Made by a program: the position numbers and the translations under genes
Part shown: positions 1 to 6,355 of the stretch, piece by piece
Numbering within the stretch: the stretch's first letter is position 1
Layout: the number at the start of each line of letters is the position of its first letter
Assembly (NCBI GenBank): GCA_002480525.1
Contig: DLCH01000077.1
Coordinates: 3,504-11,463, forward strand
Source of the DNA: Gammaproteobacteria bacterium UBA7803
GTDB lineage: Bacteria; Pseudomonadota; Gammaproteobacteria; Pseudomonadales; Azotimanducaceae
DNA: 7,960 nucleotides
Direction of reading: 5' to 3'
The notes under the pieces: generated by a model
Database searches by the model: none
What the model was told of the DNA's origin: nothing
The model's input: the letters and a program-made list of their open reading frames with translations, nothing else

Positions 1-83
1 GAACCGGCCTTGGAGCGCCCGCCGTATCGGGTTCGAGGCCTGCCTGCGGTATGCTCTGCCGCCCATTGCGACAGCCCAGTTCG

Positions 84-88
84 AGGAG
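84..88 (+). promoter_or_regulatory. Shine-Dalgarno of nadC
   Basis: AGGAG lies 7 nt before the ATG at 96. It decides that start over the in-frame ATGs at 51 and 102. Confidence 0.75.
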
Positions 89-95
89 CCGGATC

Positions 96-941
96 ATGGC
101 CATGCCCATCAGCGACGACCTGCAGCAGACGGTCACCGGGAACGTCCGCGCTGCCCTCGCCGAGGACGTGGGCAGCGGCGACGTGACCGCAGAGCTGATC
201 GAGGCCGACAGCCGGGCCCGGGCGCGGGTGATCACCCGGGAACAGGGGGTGTTCTGCGGCGAACCCTGGGTCCGCGAAACCTGTCGCCAGGTGAGCGGCG
301 ACATCCGCGTCGACTTCGGCGTGAACGACGGCGACGCCGTCGATCCGGACCAGGCCCTGTTCGTGCTGGAGGGCCCCGCCCGCAGCCTGCTGACGGCAGA
401 ACGCACGATTCTGAACTTCGTCCAGTTGCTTTCCGGAACCGCCACCCAGACCCGCCGCTACGCGGACCTGCTGGCCGGCACGTCGACACGCCTGCTGGAC
501 ACCCGCAAGACCATTCCCGGTCTGCGCGCGGCGCAGAAGTACGCGGTGCGCGCAGGCGGCGGCCACAATCACCGGATCGGCCTGTTCGACGCCTTTCTGG
601 TGAAGGAGAACCACATCGCGGCGGCGGGCGGCATCCGCGCCGCCATCGAGCGGGCGCGCGGACTGCATCCAGCGCTGACTCTGGAAGTCGAGGTGGAGAA
701 CCTGGCCGAACTCGAGGAAGCCATCGCGGGCAAGGCCGACATCGCCATGCTGGACAACTTCGATCTCGAAGACACCCGTCGCGCGGTCAGCCTGGCCCGC
801 GGCAAAGTGGCGCTGGAAGCCTCCGGCGGCATCGACGACACCCGCATCCGCGCCATCGCCGAAACCGGCGTCGACTATATTTCCCTGGGGATCATCACCA
901 AGCAGGTGATCCCGATGGATCTGTCGATGCGTTTCGTGTGA
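96..941 (+). CDS. nadC: Nicotinate-nucleotide diphosphorylase (carboxylating), quinolinate phosphoribosyltransferase
   Basis: Converts quinolinate and PRPP to nicotinate mononucleotide, CO2 and PPi in cytosolic de novo NAD synthesis. The 281-aa product has the family length and hallmarks: TRKTIPGLR at about 136-144, GGGHNHR at 154-160 followed by the LVKENHI stretch, EVEVEN at 197-202, MLDNF at 218-222, then the LEASGGI and SLGIITK segments near the C-terminus that line the phosphate site. The frame is open from an ATG at 51, but I chose the ATG at 96 because AGGAG at 84-88 lies 7 nt before it; the ATG at 102 is less well spaced. No convincing promoter is seen in bases 1-95; a TATGCT at 50-55 has no matching -35. 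It is followed closely by the TfpZ-like gene. Family assignment is near certain; the start is likely. Confidence 0.97.
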   Translation: MAMPISDDLQQTVTGNVRAALAEDVGSGDVTAELIEADSRARARVITREQGVFCGEPWVRETCRQVSGDIRVDFGVNDGDAVDPDQALFVLEGPARSLLTAERTILNFVQLLSGTATQTRRYADLLAGTSTRLLDTRKTIPGLRAAQKYAVRAGGGHNHRIGLFDAFLVKENHIAAAGGIRAAIERARGLHPALTLEVEVENLAELEEAIAGKADIAMLDNFDLEDTRRAVSLARGKVALEASGGIDDTRIRAIAETGVDYISLGIITKQVIPMDLSMRFV

Positions 942-950
942 GGTGGTGAC

Positions 951-1694
951 ATGAACAGGTTCGGGGCGTTCCTGATCCACCTGGGGATCAGTCTCGTCAT
1001 CTTCGCCGTGCTGGCGTACCTGGTGCTCTACGTCTGGTACCCGGACTTCTTCTTCGCCTCGGACGGCGGCTGGCAGGGCATGCGGATCATCGTGTTCGTG
1101 GATCTGGTCCTGGGGCCGACCCTCACCCTGATCGTGTTCAACCGGAAAAAACCGGCCCGGGAGCTCCAGCGCGATCTGTCCATCGTCGCGGCGATTCAGC
1201 TCACCTGCCTCGCAGCCGGCACCTACGTCGTCTACGAATCGCGCCCGATCGCCCTGGTTTACGTCGACGGCAACTTCTACGGCATGACCGAATCCGCATA
1301 CCAGTCCCTGGGCGTACCGGTCCCGGACCTGTCAGATATCCCGGGACCCTGGCCCAAACGCGTCGCGGTAGCGATGCCGGAGGACTACGACGAGCAGTCC
1401 CGCGTCAGGACCGAAGCGCTGCGGCGGGAGTTGCCGTTGCGCGCCCTCGTCGACCGCTACGTCCCGCTGACCTACGATCGACTCAACGTCGAGGACGAGG
1501 CCTTTACCGCCGAGGAACTGCTCGAAAGCATGAAGGGACCAGAGCGTCTGCAACGATGGCTGGAAGCCCGGGCCGAAGAGCCGGCCCGTTTCGCCTTCTT
1601 CGAGTACGGGTCACGGTACGGCTTCGCCGTTCTGGCCATGTATCGCGACTCGGGGGAGATCATCGGCCTGGTGACTCGTCCGCAGGACGAGTGA
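951..1694 (+). CDS. TfpX/TfpZ-family type IV pilin accessory membrane protein
   Basis: Inner-membrane protein of 247 aa of the family found beside pilin genes in P. aeruginosa and other Gammaproteobacteria, where members support assembly or stability of their cognate major pilin. Three hydrophobic segments are visible: about 6-31, 44-63 and 76-95. Family-like signatures are the WYP aromatic turn (29-31) followed by FFF and GG, the VDLVLGPTLTL segment at 50-60, and the YESRPIALVYVDG stretch after the third helix. The rest (about 100-247) is polar and probably one soluble domain. The ATG at 951 is preceded by GAGGTGG, which overlaps the nadC stop, so it is probably cotranscribed and translationally coupled with nadC. 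It converges on the tRNA and faces away from the pilin genes it presumably serves, which is unusual. Family membership rests on recognised motifs; the pilin partner is inferred. Confidence 0.85.
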   Translation: MNRFGAFLIHLGISLVIFAVLAYLVLYVWYPDFFFASDGGWQGMRIIVFVDLVLGPTLTLIVFNRKKPARELQRDLSIVAAIQLTCLAAGTYVVYESRPIALVYVDGNFYGMTESAYQSLGVPVPDLSDIPGPWPKRVAVAMPEDYDEQSRVRTEALRRELPLRALVDRYVPLTYDRLNVEDEAFTAEELLESMKGPERLQRWLEARAEEPARFAFFEYGSRYGFAVLAMYRDSGEIIGLVTRPQDE

Positions 1695-1747
1695 GAAGCG
1701 CCCGGTCTGGATTCCAGCTCGCCAAGCGACGGGTGGCATCGGGCTTA

Positions 1748-1823
<76 letters not shown>

Positions 1824-1833
1824 GCGGGGCGGT

Positions 1834-1862
1834 AGGATACCGGCTTTGCGCGGGTGTCGGAA
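1834..1862 (-). promoter_or_regulatory. Possible tRNA-Thr promoter
   Basis: On the minus strand TTCCGA (1862-1857) and TATCCT (1839-1834) are separated by 17 nt. They are followed by a GC-rich discriminator (ACCGCCCC) and the tRNA 5' end 10 nt later. The -35 is poor (3/6) and the -10 is 4/6. The GC-rich discriminator is typical of stable-RNA promoters. Read-through from the pilin gene is the alternative. Confidence 0.35.
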
Positions 1863-1865
1863 GAG

Positions 1866-2240
1866 TCAGCAAGGATCCCCGTCCGGGTACTCCCGGCAGA
1901 TGGAGAAGCCCGAGGAATCGGTCGCGGTCACCTGGTAGCTGACCGCTCCGTTAGCGACGACCTCGAACTCGATGTCGTCGACGCCCGGATCCCAGCCGAG
2001 CTCGGCGAGATCGGCATCGGCAGCACCTGAGGTGTAGTCACCTTCGGCGAATCGGTTGTTCCGGAGCCGAAAGTCTTCCTGGAAAACGCGAATCGTACTG
2101 ATGCTGTTCATCAGCGACCCTTCACGGGACGTGGCGATGTAGTCGTTGTAGATCGGAAGGGCCACGGCCGAGATGATGGCGACGATCGCTACGGCAATCA
2201 TCAGCTCGATCAAAGTAAAGCCACGCTCACGTTTGTTCAT
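1866..2240 (-). CDS. Type IV prepilin with C-terminal disulfide loop (PilE/PilA-like)
   Basis: Structural subunit or minor pilin of the type IV pilus. The 124-aa product has a short charged leader MNKRERG, then the PilD cleavage and methylation site G|FTLIEL with Glu at +5, and a hydrophobic N-terminal helix to about residue 28. It continues into a small globular domain with the LAELGWDPG motif (78-86) that resembles PilE-type minor pilins. Cys115 and Cys124 (the last residue) could close a C-terminal disulfide loop of eight residues. The ATG at 2240 is preferred over the ATG at 2246: the GAGAG upstream is 9 nt from the former but only 3 nt from the latter. It lies downstream of pilA beyond a terminator hairpin, so expression is probably lower than pilA or partly independent; I see no clear own promoter. 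Whether it is a minor or alternative major pilin cannot be told. Confidence 0.88.
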   Translation of the reverse strand: MNKRERGFTLIELMIAVAIVAIISAVALPIYNDYIATSREGSLMNSISTIRVFQEDFRLRNNRFAEGDYTSGAADADLAELGWDPGVDDIEFEVVANGAVSYQVTATDSSGFSICREYPDGDPC

Positions 2241-2296
2241 CGCCATACACTCTCAATTCGCTGAAACGGAAAAAACGTCGGGGTGGAAAGCAAGAA

Positions 2297-2323
2297 CGGG
2301 CACGGGAGAAACCCCCGTGCCCG
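2297..2323 (-). terminator. Intrinsic-type terminator after pilA
   Basis: A perfect 10-bp stem, CGGGCACGGG (2297-2306) with CCCGTGCCCG (2314-2323), has a 7-nt loop. On the minus strand it is followed by the T-rich but interrupted tail TTCTTGCTTTCC. It begins about 24 nt after the pilA stop. It probably ends most pilA transcripts, with partial read-through to the second pilin gene. Confidence 0.75.
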
Positions 2324-2347
2324 ATCTCTAGACTTCGCAACAGCCTC

Positions 2348-2812
2348 TTACAGCTGGGTGAAGTCCACCGTCTGGTTCGGCTTGTCAGCGATACCAGCGT
2401 AGGTCGGGAAGTCCAGGACCACGGCCATGTTGGCTGCGGTGAACGTACCGGTCATGGCCACACCCACCTGACCGGCTGCGTCGACAGCAGCACCGGCCAC
2501 GTAAGCCGCACCGCCGGTCGGAGCAACGCCGCCGTTCGAGTTCAGCAGGTTGACCCAGTCGCCGGCAGCACCGATACGGGTATCAGCGGCGGCAGCCGTC
2601 GTCCGGCCCATGGCCATCTCGGCCTGAACCTTCCGCATCTCGTTGGTCACGAAGCGCACGCCTTCCTCGAAGTGAGAATTCACTTTGGAAACGTTAGCGT
2701 TCTCGATGTAGTCCTGATAGGCGGGCAGCGCCACAGCGGCGAGAATACCGATGATAGCCACCACGATCATCAATTCGATCAGGGTAAAACCCTTCTGAAT
2801 AGCCTTGGTCAT
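2348..2812 (-). CDS. pilA: Type IV prepilin, probable major pilin PilA (cysteine-free)
   Basis: Probable main subunit of the pilus fibre. The 154-aa product has leader MTKAIQKG and the processing site G|FTLIEL (Gly8, Phe9, Glu13 as the +5 residue), a long hydrophobic alpha-1 helix, then YQDYIENANVSKV as it emerges from the membrane part. The remainder is rich in Ala, Gly, Thr and Val, and contains no cysteine at all, so the C-terminal disulfide loop of P. aeruginosa-type PilA is absent. The frame is open back to a GTG at 2821, but that GTG overlaps the ribosome binding site GGAG (2824-2821). The ATG at 2812, 8 nt beyond it, is the real start. A consensus sigma-54 promoter upstream and a strong hairpin downstream fit a highly expressed, PilR-type regulated major pilin. 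Pilin identity is certain; the major role is inferred. Confidence 0.93.
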   Translation of the reverse strand: MTKAIQKGFTLIELMIVVAIIGILAAVALPAYQDYIENANVSKVNSHFEEGVRFVTNEMRKVQAEMAMGRTTAAAADTRIGAAGDWVNLLNSNGGVAPTGGAAYVAGAAVDAAGQVGVAMTGTFTAANMAVVLDFPTYAGIADKPNQTVDFTQL

Positions 2813-2820
2813 TGCAGTCA

Positions 2821-2824
2821 CTCC
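2821..2824 (-). promoter_or_regulatory. Shine-Dalgarno of pilA
   Basis: GGAG on the minus strand lies 8 nt before the ATG at 2812. It overlaps an in-frame GTG at 2821 and so argues against that GTG as the start. Confidence 0.75.
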
Positions 2825-2900
2825 AGAGATTCAAGGTTTCAATCAACATGTGGCGACTTCATGCGCTTGGCACTCGCGCCGCGAATGTCGCGCTGGTCGG

Positions 2901-2916
2901 TGCAACGCCCGTGCCA
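2901..2916 (-). promoter_or_regulatory. Sigma-54 (RpoN) -24/-12 promoter of pilA
   Basis: Read on the minus strand the sequence is TGGCACGGGCGTTGCA, which matches the consensus TGGCACG-N4-TTGCW completely. The predicted transcription start is near 2890, giving a leader of about 78 nt before the pilA ATG. In P. aeruginosa pilA is transcribed by sigma-54 with the PilS/PilR two-component system. The activator site is expected upstream (higher coordinates) but I could not identify it. Confidence 0.9.
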
Positions 2917-3019
2917 GCTTCTGAGCCATCTTCCTCGCGAAATCATTAATCGCTTTAGAGTCAATGGCTTAGCTCAGATCAAGGCTTCAGCCTCTGTCCC
3001 TGAGCGCCGGTCGCCCTGG

Positions 3020-3041
3020 CGTGGGTGGGTATCAACCCACG
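3020..3041. repeat. 7-bp inverted repeat in the pilA/pilB intergenic region
   Basis: CGTGGGT (3020-3026) and ACCCACG (3035-3041) are perfect inverted arms with an 8-nt spacer. A 6-bp register with a 4-nt loop is also possible. No T tract follows, so it is not a terminator; a protein-binding site is possible. Confidence 0.4.
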
Positions 3042-3213
3042 TCACTACCTGACGATTCGCGTCACCCTGCCGGTGGCGGGGTTGGTCACTAGCAGTCTAG
3101 TACCGCCCCGCCAGGACGCTAACGCCGCCTCCAGGGTCTATACTCACCCCAGGAAGCGATCCGGCGAGCGGGAAGCATGCCCGATGGCGGCTGGCCATAC
3201 TGTGACCGTCTTA

Positions 3214-3242
3214 TCGACACTATCGTGACCTGGAATTAGACT
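3214..3242 (+). promoter_or_regulatory. Possible sigma-70 promoter of pilB
   Basis: TCGACA (3214-3219, 5/6 to TTGACA) and TAGACT (3237-3242, 4/6 to TATAAT) are separated by 17 nt. This would start transcription near 3249, about 78 nt before pilB. No sigma-54 signature is seen on this strand. Another -10-like TATACT at 3139-3144 lacks a -35. Confidence 0.4.
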
Positions 3243-3326
3243 GACGAGTTGCCCCGCCGCTAAGGTACTTTCAGGCGCTTTCGCAACGACTCGAGACGAC
3301 AAACTGGACAGGGATTGCATCGTCAC

Positions 3327-5054
3327 ATGGCCTCCGAACCGGTTCCGCTGAGCGGCTTGGCCCGGCGCCTGGTCGAGGAAAACATCCTCGACGCCGACTC
3401 CGCGATCAGATCCACCGAGGAAGCGCGTAAGGAAGGTACGCCTTTCGTCGCCTATCTCGTGTCGAACGGGCTGGCCGAATCCCGGACCATCGCCGTGAGC
3501 GCTTCCGAGGAGTTCGGGGTCCCGCTTCTCGATCTGTCGGCCTTCGACGTCGAATCCATTCCGAAAGACCTGGTCAAGGACAACCTGATCCGGCAGCACA
3601 ACGCCCTGCCGCTGGTGCGGCGCGGCATGCGCCTGTTCGTGGCCGTTTCCGACCCGACCAACCTCCAGGCCCTGGACGAGATCAAGTTCCAGACCGGCGT
3701 GAACACCGAAGCCGTGCTGGTGGAGGAAGACAAGCTCCAGACGCTGATCGAGCAGTTTCTCAACCGCCAGGATGAGAATGCCCTCGGCGACCTCGGCGAC
3801 GACGACCTCGAAGACCTCGACATGGAGGCGATGGACGACGCCGACGACGACAACGAGGTCGATCCCCGCGCCGCCACCGACGACACGCCGGTGGTCCGGT
3901 TCGTCAACAAGATGCTGCTGGACGCCATCAAGTCCGGGGCCTCGGACATCCATTTCGAGCCGTACGAGAAGACCTATCGGGTGCGGTTCCGGACCGACGG
4001 CATCCTGCACGTGGTAGCGACGCCGCCGTCGAACCTCGGGACCCGCCTGGCCGCGCGCCTGAAGGTCATGTCGGAACTGGACATCTCCGAGCGCCGCGTC
4101 CCCCAGGACGGGCGCATCAAGATGAAGCTGTCCAAGACCCGGGCCATCGACTTCCGGGTCAACACGCTGCCCACCCTGTGGGGCGAAAAAATCGTGCTGC
4201 GGATCCTCGATCCCGGCAGCGCCAAGATGGGCATCGAGGCCCTCGGCTTCGAGGATGACCAGCAGAAGTACTTCCTCGAAGCGCTGGCCCGGCCCCAGGG
4301 CATGATCCTGGTGACCGGCCCGACGGGCAGCGGCAAAACCGTGTCGCTGTACACCGGCCTGAACATCCTCAACACGGCCGAGCGCAACATCGCCACGGCC
4401 GAGGACCCGGTCGAGATCAACCTCGAGGGCATCAACCAGGTCAACGTGAACAACCGGGTGGGCCTCGACTTCGCCTCGGCGCTGCGCTCGTTCCTGCGCC
4501 AGGACCCGGACGTGGTGATGGTCGGTGAGATCCGGGACCTGGAGACCGCCGAGATCGCCATCAAGGCCGCTCAGACGGGTCACCTGGTGCTGTCCACCCT
4601 GCACACCAACTCCGCAGCGGAGACGCTGACGCGTCTGCGCAACATGGGCGTGCCGGCCTTCAACCTGGCCACCAGCGTGGCGCTGATCATCGCCCAGCGG
4701 CTGGCCCGGCGGCTCTGCCCCAACTGCAAGCGCACCATCGACGTGCCGAAGGAGACCCTGGAGGCGGAAGGCTTCACGGAAGAGCAGATTTCCCGGGGCT
4801 TCGAGGTGTACGAAGCCAATCCCGACGGCTGCGCCAAGTGCAAGGACGGCTACAAGGGCCGGGTCGGGATTTATGAAGTAGTTAAAATAACCAGAGAGAT
4901 GTCCCGGATTATCATGGAGGACGGAAACAGCCTCGAGCTGGCCCAGCAGGCCCGCGAACTGGGCTTCAACGATCTCCGGGCATCCGGACTGGAAAAAGTC
5001 ATCCAGGGTGTCACCAGCCTCGTCGAGGTCAACCGGGTAACCACGGGACACTAG
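3327..5054 (+). CDS. pilB: Type IV pilus assembly ATPase PilB
   Basis: Cytoplasmic hexameric ATPase of the GspE/PilB family that powers pilus extension through PilC. At 575 aa it is close to the usual 566-577. The N-terminal domain is at about 1-150. It is followed by a very acidic linker (155-179, 15 of 25 residues Asp or Glu) and the conserved VVRFVNKMLLDAIKSGASDIHFEPYE region. Then come the arginine-rich region with ISERRVPQDGR, Walker A GPTGSGKT (331-338), the Asp-box-type segment around AEDPVE, Walker B DPDVVMVGEIRD (393-404) and the His-box around TLHTNSAAET. Four cysteines (464, 467, 502, 505) form the zinc-binding pair typical of PilB and GspE but not of PilT. A TTG at 3315 is in frame, but the purine-rich ACAGGGA (3308-3314) abuts it, so the ATG at 3327 is preferred although its spacing is rather long. 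pilC follows after 4 nt. Confidence 0.97.
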   Translation: MASEPVPLSGLARRLVEENILDADSAIRSTEEARKEGTPFVAYLVSNGLAESRTIAVSASEEFGVPLLDLSAFDVESIPKDLVKDNLIRQHNALPLVRRGMRLFVAVSDPTNLQALDEIKFQTGVNTEAVLVEEDKLQTLIEQFLNRQDENALGDLGDDDLEDLDMEAMDDADDDNEVDPRAATDDTPVVRFVNKMLLDAIKSGASDIHFEPYEKTYRVRFRTDGILHVVATPPSNLGTRLAARLKVMSELDISERRVPQDGRIKMKLSKTRAIDFRVNTLPTLWGEKIVLRILDPGSAKMGIEALGFEDDQQKYFLEALARPQGMILVTGPTGSGKTVSLYTGLNILNTAERNIATAEDPVEINLEGINQVNVNNRVGLDFASALRSFLRQDPDVVMVGEIRDLETAEIAIKAAQTGHLVLSTLHTNSAAETLTRLRNMGVPAFNLATSVALIIAQRLARRLCPNCKRTIDVPKETLEAEGFTEEQISRGFEVYEANPDGCAKCKDGYKGRVGIYEVVKITREMSRIIMEDGNSLELAQQARELGFNDLRASGLEKVIQGVTSLVEVNRVTTGH

Positions 5055-5058
5055 GCAA

Positions 5059-6273
5059 ATGGCCGAAAGCGCGACATTCCTCTGGGAAGGCACAGACCGC
5101 CAGGGCAAAAAAGCCAAGGGCGAGATCTCCAGCACCAATCCGGCCATCGCCAAGGCTGAGCTGCGGCGGCAGGGCATCAATGCCACCAAGGTGAAGAAGA
5201 AGACGAAGAGTCTCTTCTCAGGCAGTGGCGGCAGCGTCAAGCCCGCTGACATTGCACTGTTCACCCGCCAGATGGCGACCATGATGCGGGCTGGTGTTCC
5301 GCTCGTTCAGGCGTTCGAAATCGTCGCAGATGGTGTAGAGAAACCCAAGGTCGGCGAATTGATCCGGCAGATCCGCAACGACGTCGCCGGAGGCAGTAGC
5401 TTCGGGGCGGCGCTACGCAAGCATCCAGCCCACTTCGACGATCTGTTCTGCAATCTCGTGGAAGCCGGTGAGCAGTCTGGTGCCCTGGAAACGATGCTCG
5501 ACCGCATCGCAACCTACAAGGAAAAAACCGAGTCGCTGAAAGCCAAGGTGAAGAAAGCAATGACGTACCCCATCGCGGTACTCGTCGTTGCCTTCGTCGT
5601 GACCGGCATTCTGTTGATCTACGTCGTACCCCAATTCGAACAGGTGTTCGCCGGATTCGGCGCCGAGCTCCCTGCATTCACTCAAATGGTCATTGGCCTG
5701 TCGGAATTCGTCCAGGCATGGTGGTTCGTCATCCTGATCGGGATCATCGGCGCGGTCTTCGGCTTCATCACCGCGAGAAGGAGATCTCAGAAGCTGCGTG
5801 AAGCCATCGACCGTCTATCACTGAAGGCTCCGATTGCGGGAACAATCATCGAGAAATCCGCAGTTGCCCGATTCTCCCGCACATTGTCCACGACATTCGC
5901 GGCAGGCGTGCCACTCGTGGAGGCACTCAATTCAGTTGCGGGATCGACGGGCAACTCGGTCTTCGTCGAGGCGGTTTACAAGATTCGGGACGACGTGTCG
6001 TCCGGCCAGCAGCTCAACACGTCCATGAAGCTGACCAACGTCTTTCCGAACATGGTCATTCAGATGGTGGCCATCGGTGAAGAAGCCGGCGCGCTGGATT
6101 CCATGCTGGACAAAGCCGCCAGCTACTACGAAGAGCAGGTCGACAACCTGGTCGACAACCTGACGGCGCTGATGGAGCCCATGATCATGGCCGTGCTCGG
6201 CGTGCTGGTCGGCGGCCTGATCATCGCCATGTACCTGCCCATCTTCCAGCTCGGCCAGGTGGTGGGTGGCTGA
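5059..6273 (+). CDS. pilC: Type IV pilus inner-membrane platform protein PilC
   Basis: Polytopic inner-membrane protein of the GspF/PilC family that couples PilB ATPase movement to pilin insertion. The 404-aa length is standard. The N-terminal stretch (about 1-60) is cytoplasmic and basic at its end. It is followed by two homologous GspF domains (about 66-190 and 269-393), each starting FTRQMATMMRAGVPLVQA-like or FSRTLSTTFAAGVPLVEA-like and each holding the GE(Q/E)(S/A)GALxxMLD motif (137-148 and 340-351). Membrane segments are at about 171-190, 222-239 and 374-394. The start is 4 nt after the pilB stop with GGGA at 5045-5048 as a ribosome binding site inside pilB, so the two genes are very likely one operon and translationally coupled. 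A REP palindrome follows the stop. Confidence 0.97.
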   Translation: MAESATFLWEGTDRQGKKAKGEISSTNPAIAKAELRRQGINATKVKKKTKSLFSGSGGSVKPADIALFTRQMATMMRAGVPLVQAFEIVADGVEKPKVGELIRQIRNDVAGGSSFGAALRKHPAHFDDLFCNLVEAGEQSGALETMLDRIATYKEKTESLKAKVKKAMTYPIAVLVVAFVVTGILLIYVVPQFEQVFAGFGAELPAFTQMVIGLSEFVQAWWFVILIGIIGAVFGFITARRRSQKLREAIDRLSLKAPIAGTIIEKSAVARFSRTLSTTFAAGVPLVEALNSVAGSTGNSVFVEAVYKIRDDVSSGQQLNTSMKLTNVFPNMVIQMVAIGEEAGALDSMLDKAASYYEEQVDNLVDNLTALMEPMIMAVLGVLVGGLIIAMYLPIFQLGQVVGG

Positions 6274-6282
6274 TGCTGCCTC

Positions 6283-6345
6283 GTAGGAGCGGCCTCCCGG
6301 CCGCGAGGCGGCTCCTGCGATTCGCGGCCGGGAGGCCGCTCCCAC
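6283..6345. repeat. REPIN-like inverted pair of GTAG-type REP elements
   Basis: A REP unit with a GTAG head (6283-6306) is repeated in inverted orientation at 6322-6345, with 23 of 24 positions complementary; the head of the second copy reads CCAC instead of CTAC. Each unit contains its own small hairpin, GCGGCC/GGCCGC around TCCC (6289-6304) or the mirror image. The spacer is 15 nt. GTAG-headed REP units of this kind are dispersed in Pseudomonas, Stenotrophomonas and relatives and are mobilised by RAYT (TnpA-REP) transposases; no such gene is in the window. In RNA the pair would form one long, very stable stem between pilC and pilD. Confidence 0.88.
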
Positions 6346-6355
6346 AGCTACCTGC

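Larger units (their letters stand above)
2822..3326. other. Divergent pilA/pilB intergenic region
   Basis: About 500 nt lie between the two divergent starts. The region holds the pilA leader and sigma-54 promoter, a somewhat AT-richer stretch around 2938-2975, and two inverted repeats: CGTGGGT/ACCCACG (3020-3026 and 3035-3041) and TGACG-N5-CGTCA (3050-3064). A possible pilB promoter lies at 3214-3242. Short open frames occur here, for example from a GTG at 3025, but lack a ribosome binding site and recognisable features. The stretch from 2917 to 3200 is a reasonable place for PilR and other regulator sites. Confidence 0.6.

Noticed and set aside
50..55. TATGCT as the -10 of a nadC promoter.
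   Set aside because: It matches only 4 of 6 positions and nothing like a -35 lies at the proper spacing.
2315..2821. GTG at 2821 as the pilA start.
   Set aside because: The GTG overlaps the GGAG ribosome binding site, which is correctly spaced for the ATG at 2812.
3025..3228. A 67-codon open frame from GTG in the pilA/pilB intergenic region.
   Set aside because: No ribosome binding site, no recognisable feature, and it overlaps the putative promoter region of pilB.
4883..4888. TAAAAT as the -10 of an internal promoter for pilC.
   Set aside because: No -35 hexamer at 16-18 nt upstream and no extended -10, so it is kept only as part of the AT-island observation.
3144..5282. A 712-codon open frame on the minus strand, antisense to all of pilB.
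   Set aside because: It mirrors the GC-rich third codon positions of pilB, its product is low-complexity with no recognisable domain, and pilB itself is unmistakable.
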